A DNA stretch of 7,371 bases, taken from Wenzhouxiangella sp. (GTDB lineage Bacteria > Pseudomonadota > Gammaproteobacteria > Xanthomonadales > Wenzhouxiangellaceae). The notes beneath the pieces are model-generated. The model made no database searches, had not been told where the DNA came from, and was given only the letters and a program-made list of their open reading frames with translations. The stretch lies in contig SKQI01000162.1 in NCBI GenBank assembly GCA_007119095.1, positions 1 to 7,371 on the forward strand, written 5' to 3'. Positions 1-6,189 of the stretch are shown piece after piece (position 1 is the first letter of the stretch; each line of letters opens with the position of its first letter). Made by a program: the position numbers and the translations under genes.

Positions 1-1526
1 ACTACGGCGACCGGCAGCGGCAGTTCCGCGTTGCCTATCATGGCTCGCTGTTTTCCAACAACGAACCGCAACTCGCCTTTGCCAACCCGTTCTCGACGAT
101 CGGCGGCTGGGCGCCCGGCTCCGGCTTCCCGGACGGACGCGGTGAGCTCGCCCTGCCCCCGGACAATCAGTTTCATCAGCTAAGCCTGGCAGGCGGCTGG
201 CAGCTGCGGCCCAACTTTCACCTGACTGGCCAGGTTGCCTCGGGGCGCATGACCCAGAACGAGCCCCTGCTTACCTATACGGCCAACCCGCTGCTGGCCC
301 AAGCCATCGTACAGCCCTTGCCCACCAACTCGCTGGAAGGGCGCATCGACACCACGGCGGCTCATTTCCGTTTGAGCGGGCGCAACTTCAGCCGCCTGAA
401 CTGGAACCTGAGCTACCGGCTCGACGACCGCGACAACCGCACCGATCTGCGTGAATGGGTGTACGTGGGCGGCGACTCGCAGCTGCAGGATGCAAGCCCG
501 ACCAGCAGCCGACGACGCTACAACCTGCCTCATGACTATCGCCATCAGCGCCTGCGCCTGGATGGCCAGTGGCGGCTTGACGATCGAACCCGGCTCGGCA
601 GTGCCATACAGCAAAGCCGCACCGAGCGCAGCTTCAGCGCTCGCCAGCGCGTTGATGAAACCCTGCTGGAGATCAATGCCCGTCATCGCGCCAGCCAGCG
701 CGTGCAGCTGGGCGCGCAGGTGCTGTGGGCGGACCGCGACGGCAGCGCCTACGACGGCGCCGCGGCCTTTCTGGCCGGCCATGATCCGGGTTACACCGAT
801 ACCCTGGCCGGCCAATGGGCCAATCTGCCAGCCTTGCGCATGTACCATCTGGCCGACCGGCGCCGCCAGCGCCAGGCGTTGTCCGCCAATCTGACTCCGC
901 ACGAGCAGTGGGCAATCGGCCTGGAAGCAGCGCGCGCCGTCGATGACTATCGCAACACCGAAATTGGCCTGACTGAAAGCCGGCAGGAATCGCTGTCAGG
1001 CACGCTGACCTGGGCGCCGTCGCGCGAACTCTCGGCCCATGCTTTCTATACCTGGGAACGTCTGGCCAGCGACCAGGCCGGCTTCAGCTTTCGCGGCGGC
1101 GCAAACCGCCCGATCGACATCGCCGATCCAGAGCGCTTCTGGGAGGTGGATCATCGCGACCGCATCGACACCCTGGGCGCCGGCGTGCAGCGTTACCTGC
1201 TCGACCGCCGCCTCAAGTTGCAGTTGGACGGCGTCCATGCCCGGGCTCGGGCAAGACAGCAGGTAGCCACCGGCACGGCGCTGACCGCCGAACCGCTGCC
1301 GACGGTCAGCAACCGGCTCGATTCGATCATGCTGCGCGCCGGCTACCAGATCTCAGAGCCGATGAGCCTGCACTTCCGCTACTGGTTCGAGCGCTTTCGT
1401 TCAGATGACTGGGCTTTTGACGGCGTCGGGCCCGACCAGCTCGCCAACATCATTCTGCCCGGCGAGACCGTGGACAACTACCGGGTCCATGTTGTCTCGG
1501 TGAGCCTGCGCTACCGATTCCAGTAG
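1..1526 (+). CDS. MtrB/PioB-family decaheme-associated outer membrane beta-barrel protein (5' partial)
   Basis: The reading frame is open from base 3 to the TAG at 1524-1526, giving 507 residues; the start lies left of the window. MtrB/PioB proteins are large outer-membrane barrels that sheath a periplasmic decaheme cytochrome (MtrA/PioA) and let electrons cross the outer membrane. Family members are roughly 650-750 residues, so about 150-250 N-terminal residues are missing, including the region where a signal peptide and any CxxC motif would lie. Evidence seen: alternating polar/hydrophobic strands throughout, a family-like segment LPPDNQFHQLSLAGGW (visible residues about 53-68) followed by SGRMTQNEPLLTYT, and a C-terminal block with YWFERFRSDDWAFDGV and the closing strand VVSVSLRYRFQ. 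The family call is from remembered sequence resemblance. Its cytochrome partner is not in the window; by family habit it would lie upstream. The internal ATG at 249 is not a start, since the frame and homology continue before it. The gene converges with the arginine deiminase gene, 8 bases away, with no terminator visible between them. Confidence 0.87.
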   Translation, partial: YGDRQRQFRVAYHGSLFSNNEPQLAFANPFSTIGGWAPGSGFPDGRGELALPPDNQFHQLSLAGGWQLRPNFHLTGQVASGRMTQNEPLLTYTANPLLAQAIVQPLPTNSLEGRIDTTAAHFRLSGRNFSRLNWNLSYRLDDRDNRTDLREWVYVGGDSQLQDASPTSSRRRYNLPHDYRHQRLRLDGQWRLDDRTRLGSAIQQSRTERSFSARQRVDETLLEINARHRASQRVQLGAQVLWADRDGSAYDGAAAFLAGHDPGYTDTLAGQWANLPALRMYHLADRRRQRQALSANLTPHEQWAIGLEAARAVDDYRNTEIGLTESRQESLSGTLTWAPSRELSAHAFYTWERLASDQAGFSFRGGANRPIDIADPERFWEVDHRDRIDTLGAGVQRYLLDRRLKLQLDGVHARARARQQVATGTALTAEPLPTVSNRLDSIMLRAGYQISEPMSLHFRYWFERFRSDDWAFDGVGPDQLANIILPGETVDNYRVHVVSVSLRYRFQ

Positions 1527-1534
1527 TCGAGCAA

Positions 1535-2779
1535 TCAGACGGCTCCGCGCGCCAGCGGCATGGTCATGCAGCGGCAGCCGCCGCCACCGCGCGACAGCTC
1601 GGCGCCGTCCATGGTGACGACCACTGGGCCGTCGGAGGCCAGGCGCTTGGAGCCGGCGATGATGTCAACCGCACTGACCACGTCGAAACCGGCCTGATCC
1701 AAGGCGGCCACCGTGTACTGGTTGTGGCCATAGCCGATGATCTGGCCTGGGCCGAAGGCGAAGAAGTTGGCGCCACTGGCCCACTGCTCGCGTTCCTGGT
1801 TGAAGTCGTCGTCTCCGCCGCAGTTGATCGGCTTGAGATCAAGACCAAGTGCCGACAGTGCCTCCAGCACACCGTCATACTCGGAAATCGTCGCCTGGGC
1901 GCCATTCTCGAACCGGCAGTGAAAGGCGCGACAGCGCTGGCGCCCGGTAATCAGCGGTGGAAAGACGACGCACTTGTCGCGATCGACCATGGTGAAAATC
2001 ATGTCCAGGTGGATCGTCGCCCGGGTCTTGGGAATCTCGACCACGACGAAATTGCGCACCGGCCCCTGGCTGGCAATCGCCCGCATGATGCGGTCAATGC
2101 CGGAGACCGAGGTGCGCTCGCTGTAGCCGATCACAACCAGATCCTCGCGAATCACCAGCAAGTCGCCACCCTCGATGGTCAGTTCGGCGTCCTTGTTGTC
2201 AGTACCATCGAAGTAGAAGCCCTCGCTGTCAATGTCGGGGTGGTACTTGAACACGGCCTTCAGCAACAAGGCCTCGGCCACTCGGGCCTTGTAAGCCATT
2301 GAACCGATGATTACCCGCCGGTTCAGGCACATCGTCGCATCGCGGGTAAAGAAGGTATTCGGCAAAGGTGGGATGGCGTAGCGCGAAGGATCCAGATACT
2401 TTTCCAGGCTGATGGGCTTTTTCGGCGTACCCTCGATCAGGCGGCTTGACAACGCCTCCGGCGCCATTGCCTGCAGCTCGTCGATCAGCTCGGGACAGTC
2501 ATACAGGTCACAAAGTGCCTTCACCAGGGTCTGGCGGATCCTTTCCTGTCCCAACACGCCGGTCAGCAGATCGCGCAGCTCAACCGTCCTCGCCACCGTC
2601 GACAACACACCCTTGAGCTGACGATGCTCGCTGCCGGCCAGGTTCAAGTTGAGAATATCGTCGTAAAGCACCTCTGCTGCGGTCTCGGGTGTCATATTCT
2701 CGATCTCCTGCCCTGGCGTGTGAACCACGACCGTCTGCAGTGGGCCGATTTCAGAATTCATGTCGATGCGAATCGTCAT
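1535..2779 (-). CDS. arcA: arginine deiminase (EC 3.5.3.6), stand-alone
   Basis: This 414-residue cytosolic enzyme hydrolyses L-arginine to citrulline and ammonia, the first step of the arginine deiminase pathway. It has the family's N-terminal SEIGPLQTVVVHTPGQE (residues 9-25), LPNTFFTRD with D147, EGGD with E203, HLDM with H257 and D259, a GGDDDFNQEREQW block (321-333), and the terminal GGGGCRCMTMPL with the nucleophilic cysteine at C404. These match the Cys/His/Asp/Glu active-site set of known deiminases. Oddities: about 20 extra residues (roughly 371-390) precede the catalytic cysteine loop, a second cysteine (C402) lies two residues before the nucleophile, and the RETL-like stretch after FTRD is changed. 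The length is normal. The start at 2779 is preceded by AGGAAGA about 9 bases upstream, whereas the alternative ATG at 2761 has no such site. No arcB, arcC or arcD is adjacent: the gene is single, with a convergent gene downstream and a divergent one upstream. A related guanidino-group hydrolase of the same fold cannot be fully excluded. Confidence 0.88.
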   Translation of the reverse strand: MTIRIDMNSEIGPLQTVVVHTPGQEIENMTPETAAEVLYDDILNLNLAGSEHRQLKGVLSTVARTVELRDLLTGVLGQERIRQTLVKALCDLYDCPELIDELQAMAPEALSSRLIEGTPKKPISLEKYLDPSRYAIPPLPNTFFTRDATMCLNRRVIIGSMAYKARVAEALLLKAVFKYHPDIDSEGFYFDGTDNKDAELTIEGGDLLVIREDLVVIGYSERTSVSGIDRIMRAIASQGPVRNFVVVEIPKTRATIHLDMIFTMVDRDKCVVFPPLITGRQRCRAFHCRFENGAQATISEYDGVLEALSALGLDLKPINCGGDDDFNQEREQWASGANFFAFGPGQIIGYGHNQYTVAALDQAGFDVVSAVDIIAGSKRLASDGPVVVTMDGAELSRGGGGCRCMTMPLARGAV

Positions 2780-2819
2780 TAAGTTATCTTCCTGTTCATG
2801 GGCCGTCTGCCCCGCCGAA

Positions 2820-2833
2820 TTGATGCCAATAAT
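2820..2833. promoter_or_regulatory. weak FNR/Anr-like site upstream of arginine deiminase
   Basis: TTGATGCCAATAAT matches 8 of the 10 defined bases of the FNR/Anr consensus TTGAT-N4-ATCAA; the second half-site is poor. It lies about 40-53 bases upstream of the deiminase start codon, where an activator of an anaerobic arc gene could act (Anr activates arcDABC in Pseudomonas). I cannot pair it with a convincing -10 element, so this is a suggestion only. Confidence 0.2.
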
Positions 2834-2936
2834 GAGATGATCTGAGCTTGGCGCGAGCGCTGTAGTATGAAGGCAGTGTAAGGACTTTGACGAATCAATT
2901 CAGCAGCGTCTCCCATCGCAGCTGCCGGCCTTTTAG

Positions 2937-2952
2937 TGTGATAGGTTTCACA
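2937..2952. promoter_or_regulatory. perfect CRP/Vfr/Clp-type binding palindrome TGTGA-N6-TCACA
   Basis: Both half-sites match the CRP-family core exactly: TGTGA at 2937-2941, six bases TAGGTT, TCACA at 2948-2952. It lies in the divergent intergenic region, centred about 51 bases before the kinase ATG and about 165 bases before the deiminase ATG. With equal base composition a fixed 10-base match is expected about 0.007 times in a window this size. CRP and Vfr respond to cAMP; the related Clp of xanthomonads binds much the same DNA but is released by c-di-GMP. The site is only some 25 bases from the best -10-like element of the kinase operon (centre to centre). That is closer than a standard class II activator site, so repression or an unrecognised promoter is possible. 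Control of the kinase operon is the most likely role. Confidence 0.6.
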
Positions 2953-2955
2953 ACT

Positions 2956-2973
2956 TTGATACTATTGATACTT
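2956..2973 (+). repeat. tandem 9-bp repeat (TTGATACTA/TTGATACTT) in the kinase operon promoter region
   Basis: TTGATACTATTGATACTT contains two consecutive copies of TTGATACT with a 9-base period. Each copy includes GATACT, a four-of-six match to a sigma-70 -10 hexamer (2958-2963 and 2967-2972). No good -35 stands 16-18 bases upstream of either, which would fit an activator-dependent promoter beside the CRP-like site. The repeat may be two overlapping -10 elements or a direct-repeat operator. The repeat itself is seen; its function is inferred. Confidence 0.45.
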
Positions 2974-2995
2974 GCGTGCAACTTTGGACCCGGGC

Positions 2996-3901
2996 ATGTC
3001 CGCCAATAAAGATTTTGACTATCGCGCCGCCATCGGCCGCGAGTTCGGCAATTTTGTTGTCGTTCGAGAGATTGGTCGAGGGGCCATGGGAGCGGTATTC
3101 CTGGGCTATCAGAAAACACTCAAGCGCCAGGTGGCCATCAAATTATTGCCGAAAGACCAGGCCCGAACTCCACTGGCCCAACAGCAGTTTCGGGATGAGG
3201 CGGAAACCATTGCCATCCTTGACCACCCAAACATCATTACCATTTTCGAAATTGGCGAGGATGATCAGTTCTTCTACCAGGCCATGCGTCTGGTAGATGG
3301 TCAGGACCTTGCTCAACTGCTGGAAAAGTTGCTCAAACACCCCGTGCCCTCGCGACGCCTGCTGCCCCAGCAGCACGCTCTGCGGCTGATCGATGAAATT
3401 CTCTCCGGACTGGCCCACGCACACGCCGCCGGCGTTGTCCATCAAGATCTGAAACCGGCTAATATTCTTATCGGCAACAAGGAGGGGCGAGCGCTGATTG
3501 CAGACTTCGGAATCGCCAAGACCATGCAGGTGGAATATGCCGCTCGCGGCATGATCGTCGGCACGCCCATCTACCTCTCGCCGGAACAGGCCTCGGCCAG
3601 AGACACCGATCATCGAACCGACCTGTACGCTGTCGGCGTGATGCTGCTGGAATTGCTGGCAGGCCGCTTGCCGGTCAGGCAGGAGGGCGCGCGTGAGACG
3701 ATCCTGCGCAAGATTCGAGATCCTGGATCTTTCTTTCTCAAACAACCATCACAGTGCAATCCGTCAATCACGGCGGAAATTGAGGACATCATTTTCAAGG
3801 CGGTTGCTACCGATCCCGCGCGGCGATTTCAGGACGCCGAGGACTTCAGGGCGGCACTGGCGGCGCTGAACACCCAGACGCCCGTGAGTGAGCGGTCATG
3901 A
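2996..3901 (+). CDS. soluble Hanks-type (PknB-like) serine/threonine protein kinase
   Basis: This 301-residue protein is almost all kinase domain. The glycine loop is GRGAMG (G27, G29, G32), the ATP-anchoring lysine is in VAIK (K49), the likely helix-C glutamate is E68, and HPNI is at 77-80. The catalytic loop is HQDLKPANIL with D151, K153 and N156, the metal-binding motif is DFG (170-172), the APE motif appears as SPE (195-197), and D209 and R277 are the conserved late positions. All catalytic residues are present, so activity is expected. The usual HRD arginine is glutamine (Q150), making it a non-RD kinase, which generally depends less on activation-loop phosphorylation. There is no membrane segment, PASTA or other sensor domain, so input probably comes from a partner. 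ATG 2996 is chosen over an in-frame TTG at 2972: it has a weak GGA 7 bases upstream, while the TTG lies in the promoter-like repeat with no ribosome site. The stop overlaps the next start as ATGA, implying translational coupling. Confidence 0.93.
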   Translation: MSANKDFDYRAAIGREFGNFVVVREIGRGAMGAVFLGYQKTLKRQVAIKLLPKDQARTPLAQQQFRDEAETIAILDHPNIITIFEIGEDDQFFYQAMRLVDGQDLAQLLEKLLKHPVPSRRLLPQQHALRLIDEILSGLAHAHAAGVVHQDLKPANILIGNKEGRALIADFGIAKTMQVEYAARGMIVGTPIYLSPEQASARDTDHRTDLYAVGVMLLELLAGRLPVRQEGARETILRKIRDPGSFFLKQPSQCNPSITAEIEDIIFKAVATDPARRFQDAEDFRAALAALNTQTPVSERS

Positions 3902-6000
3902 GCCAGGACGAAGCGGCCGGGCTAGACGACCGTTCAGCCGAGCTGCTGGCTCGACAAATCAACACAGCCTTCACCATGGCCAGTGGTTACGGCACCAGCC
4001 ACCCCATGTTTCATAGAGCGTGCGGGGCGCTGCTCGAATCACTGCAAGCCGCGCTGGAGCATCGGCCAACGGTTTCCTTGCTGATGGATCGGGGCGCCCT
4101 GTTCGTCGACAAGTTTCCGGTTGGCCAACGCTTCAATCCGCGCCGCCTGATGAATCTGCTTTCGCAGCGGGATATCGAGTCTATCAGTTTTTCTCGCGGC
4201 GTCAGCCTGGATGACATCAATCATCTGATGGTGATGTCATCCGACCAGACCGACTACGCCGATGTCAACGCGCTCTCGAATGGATTGCAATCACACGGGG
4301 TAACGGCGCTCCAGCTCAACTACATTCGATTCCGCCAGGTTACCGCGGACCAGAAAGTCGTCGGCGAACATGAGCCAGGGGGTTCCAGCGAGCCGACGCC
4401 CACATCGGCCTCGGAAAACTTCGAAGCCATCGCCTCGTTGCTGTCTCTTGACGAGCTGGTCAAGGACCCGGGCGATTACGCCGAAAAGCTCGAGCAAGAG
4501 AGCAGCGATGATGCGAAGCGCGGACAGGTCCTGCGTCAATTGCGCCATCTTGTCAGTCAGGTTGAACGAGGAGAAGTAGAGACTGGCACTGCCCTGTCTT
4601 CCGATGCCGTGCTCGGTGCGGTCAATGACCTGCGCACCCGTGTGCGCAAGAACCTCGACACCAAGCGAGACGTCGAGCGGATACTTAGTGAAGAAGACCA
4701 GGTCATGGGCGAGATCGACCAGCTCACCTACAGCACTCTGGTTTCCCTGGTTCGCGGAGAGTTTCGCCAGGGTCGCATTACGGCGGCACGCATGGCCCAG
4801 ATCATCAACCGCATGCTGCCCGACGCCAGAGACCTGAAGCGCCTGCTGCCACAACTCAAACAGGGCCTGCTGGCTGAAGGCATGAGCGTGGAGCAGTGGG
4901 CCGAATTGGTCCATGAACTGTCCTCCGAGCTGCGCGGCGAAAATCTGGTCCAGGCTCTGGAAGAAGGGGCTGAAAGTGTGGGGCTGGATGTCGATGAAAT
5001 CGTCGAGCAGATTCGTGAAGATCCGGCTGAAGCCGCTCGATTGATCGTTCTGGCCACCGAGCTGCGACGCACCGGCGCCGGCGAGGAAGAACAGCTCTCG
5101 GCCGCATTTTCCGACTACATCGAGCGTATCAGCGACAAGCTTTCGCTCGAGCTGGGCAATGGTGCCCCGGACAGCGGCACCCTGGACAGTCAGCTCACGC
5201 GAGTGCGGCAACTGCTGGTTGACCAACTTGGCCGGCAGGGCCTGCCCCGGGAACTGATTGAAAGCCTGCGCGCGCACTTGCAGCCAGGCGCCGGCGCCAA
5301 GTCGTCGCCGAAAGCGCCAGAGACTCCAGGGGCTGCGCCACACAGGGACGCCGACGCCAGTCCGACAAACAGCCAGGCTGGCGCCTATTCGAGCCTGGAC
5401 CAGGCCAGTCTGACCGATTCATTACCGTCGACGGAATCCGCGAGCGACAGCCGCATACTATCCTCGATGGCTTTGCCGGACCGGGTCCTCAACCCGCCAA
5501 ACACTTCCTTTTTTCTCAGCCGGGAAATCAAGGGCTCGCAGCGCTACAAGACCCCATTCTCTGTAATCAAACTGACCATCGAACTGGTGCGCGACAGACC
5601 CGGGCCACCGCGGGCGCCCCAGGTTGACGACCTCATCGAGCTGATGCCCCAGGTCTACAAGCAGATTATTCCGCTGCTAAGGGATCTGGATCTGGTCGGC
5701 TCCCTCGACCAACGAACCCAGGCCGTGCCGCTGATGATCCTCCCTATGACCCCCGCAGACGGAGCCGACATCGTACTCAAGCGCCTGCTTGAACGCATGC
5801 AACATACGCCTTTCCGGCTGGCTGGCATGCCCACCCAACTATTTTGCGCCGTCTCTACGACATCATTCCAGTTCGAAGATGGCGAGTCGGAACAGGCATT
5901 TATCGACAGAATCGAGGAAGAACACGAGATCAATCGAGAAATGCTGCACCTTGACCATGACACGACCGACCTGAAGTCAGAATCCGGCCTGAAAGGTTAA
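3898..6000 (+). CDS. kinase-coupled 700-residue protein with C-terminal degenerate GGDEF-like domain
   Basis: I recognise no named family for the whole protein; it is predicted to be cytoplasmic, with no signal peptide or membrane segment. Residues about 12-150 form a mixed helix/strand domain (GTSHPMFHRACGALLESLQ, then VSLLMDRGALFVDKFPVG) like N-terminal modules I associate with bacterial signalling proteins; this is a weak impression. Residues about 175-460 are helical, acidic and charged, possibly coiled-coil. Residues about 463-520 are an Ala/Pro/Ser/Thr-rich linker. Residues about 525-675 resemble a GGDEF domain: SREIKGSQRYKTPFSVIKL fits the first helix and strand, and LRDLDLV precedes the signature site. 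The signature itself is DQRTQ (604-608) instead of GG(D/E)EF, so cyclase activity is very unlikely. R595 and D598 form an RxxD exactly five residues before that position, as in the c-di-GMP-binding I-site. The ATGA overlap with the kinase gene suggests a substrate, scaffold or sensor for that kinase. The gene ends 6 bases from tRNA-Leu. Confidence 0.88.
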   Translation: MSQDEAAGLDDRSAELLARQINTAFTMASGYGTSHPMFHRACGALLESLQAALEHRPTVSLLMDRGALFVDKFPVGQRFNPRRLMNLLSQRDIESISFSRGVSLDDINHLMVMSSDQTDYADVNALSNGLQSHGVTALQLNYIRFRQVTADQKVVGEHEPGGSSEPTPTSASENFEAIASLLSLDELVKDPGDYAEKLEQESSDDAKRGQVLRQLRHLVSQVERGEVETGTALSSDAVLGAVNDLRTRVRKNLDTKRDVERILSEEDQVMGEIDQLTYSTLVSLVRGEFRQGRITAARMAQIINRMLPDARDLKRLLPQLKQGLLAEGMSVEQWAELVHELSSELRGENLVQALEEGAESVGLDVDEIVEQIREDPAEAARLIVLATELRRTGAGEEEQLSAAFSDYIERISDKLSLELGNGAPDSGTLDSQLTRVRQLLVDQLGRQGLPRELIESLRAHLQPGAGAKSSPKAPETPGAAPHRDADASPTNSQAGAYSSLDQASLTDSLPSTESASDSRILSSMALPDRVLNPPNTSFFLSREIKGSQRYKTPFSVIKLTIELVRDRPGPPRAPQVDDLIELMPQVYKQIIPLLRDLDLVGSLDQRTQAVPLMILPMTPADGADIVLKRLLERMQHTPFRLAGMPTQLFCAVSTTSFQFEDGESEQAFIDRIEEEHEINREMLHLDHDTTDLKSESGLKG

Positions 6001-6006
6001 GAAAGT

Positions 6007-6093
6007 TGGTGCCCGGGGCCGGAATCGAACCGGCACGGAGTTTCCTCCGAGGGATTTTAAGTCCCTTGCGTCTACCAATTTCGCCACCCGGGC
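6007..6093 (-). tRNA. leuZ: tRNA-Leu(UAA)
   Basis: The 87-base gene includes an encoded CCA (6007-6009). The acceptor stem GCCCGGG pairs with CCCGGGC, the anticodon stem AGGGA/TCCCT encloses the loop CTTAAAA with anticodon TAA at 6057-6059, a long variable arm CGGAG-gaaa-CTCCG marks it as class II, and the T arm is GCCGG-TTCGATT-CCGGC. By position after Gly(GCC) and Cys(GCA) it corresponds to leuZ of E. coli. It lies directly downstream of the Sel1 gene terminator, so it probably needs its own promoter. Its 3' end is 6 bases from the convergent kinase-operon stop codon, and no terminator is visible on its 3' side. Confidence 0.97.
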
Positions 6094-6104
6094 TCCAAGA
6101 TTCA

Positions 6105-6110
6105 ATGATA
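6105..6110 (-). promoter_or_regulatory. possible -10 element for tRNA-Leu
   Basis: TATCAT on the minus strand lies 12 bases before the tRNA-Leu 5' end and matches four or five positions of TATAAT, depending on weighting. No recognisable -35 stands 15-18 bases upstream; that stretch is the T-tract and stem of the preceding terminator. A separate promoter is expected because the terminator would cut off upstream transcription. Read-through followed by processing is the alternative. Confidence 0.25.
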
Positions 6111-6125
6111 CTTGAGACAGAATAG

Positions 6126-6157
6126 AAAAACGGGGCCGAGACAAGGCTCGACCCCGT
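6126..6157 (-). terminator. rho-independent terminator of the Sel1-repeat gene
   Basis: On the minus strand an 11-bp stem with one mismatch (ACGGGGTCGAG against CTCGGCCCCGT) encloses a 6-base loop and runs into a T-tract (6130-6126). It lies 33 bases after the Sel1 gene stop codon and 33 bases before tRNA-Leu. The plus-strand side lacks a T-run, so it should not stop transcripts from the kinase operon. Confidence 0.8.
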
Positions 6158-6189
6158 TCACTGCACTCCTCTACTTATTGGGCAATGCG

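Noticed and set aside
180..902. 240-residue open frame on the minus strand
   Set aside because: It is antisense to the MtrB/PioB gene, starts and ends inside it, and has low-complexity Ala/Val/Gln composition typical of a GC-rich shadow frame.
1527..1534. terminator between the convergent barrel and deiminase genes
   Set aside because: The gap is 8 bases, and no stem with a T-run was seen around it on either strand.
2887..2898. TTGACGAATCAA palindrome as an FNR site
   Set aside because: The two half-sites are 2 bases too close for the FNR/Anr spacing, so it is probably a chance short palindrome.
2972..2995. TTG start adding 8 residues to the kinase
   Set aside because: It lies within the promoter-like TTGATACT repeat and has no ribosome site; ATG 2996 is the better start.
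2895..3119. 74-residue minus-strand frame across the intergenic region
   Set aside because: It overlaps the CRP-like site and the start of the kinase and shows no domain or ribosome site.
4291..5343. 350-residue open frame on the minus strand inside the kinase-partner gene
   Set aside because: It is long but lies wholly antisense to a well-supported coding frame that is translationally coupled to the kinase. It shows no recognisable domain and its composition is that of a mirrored reading frame.
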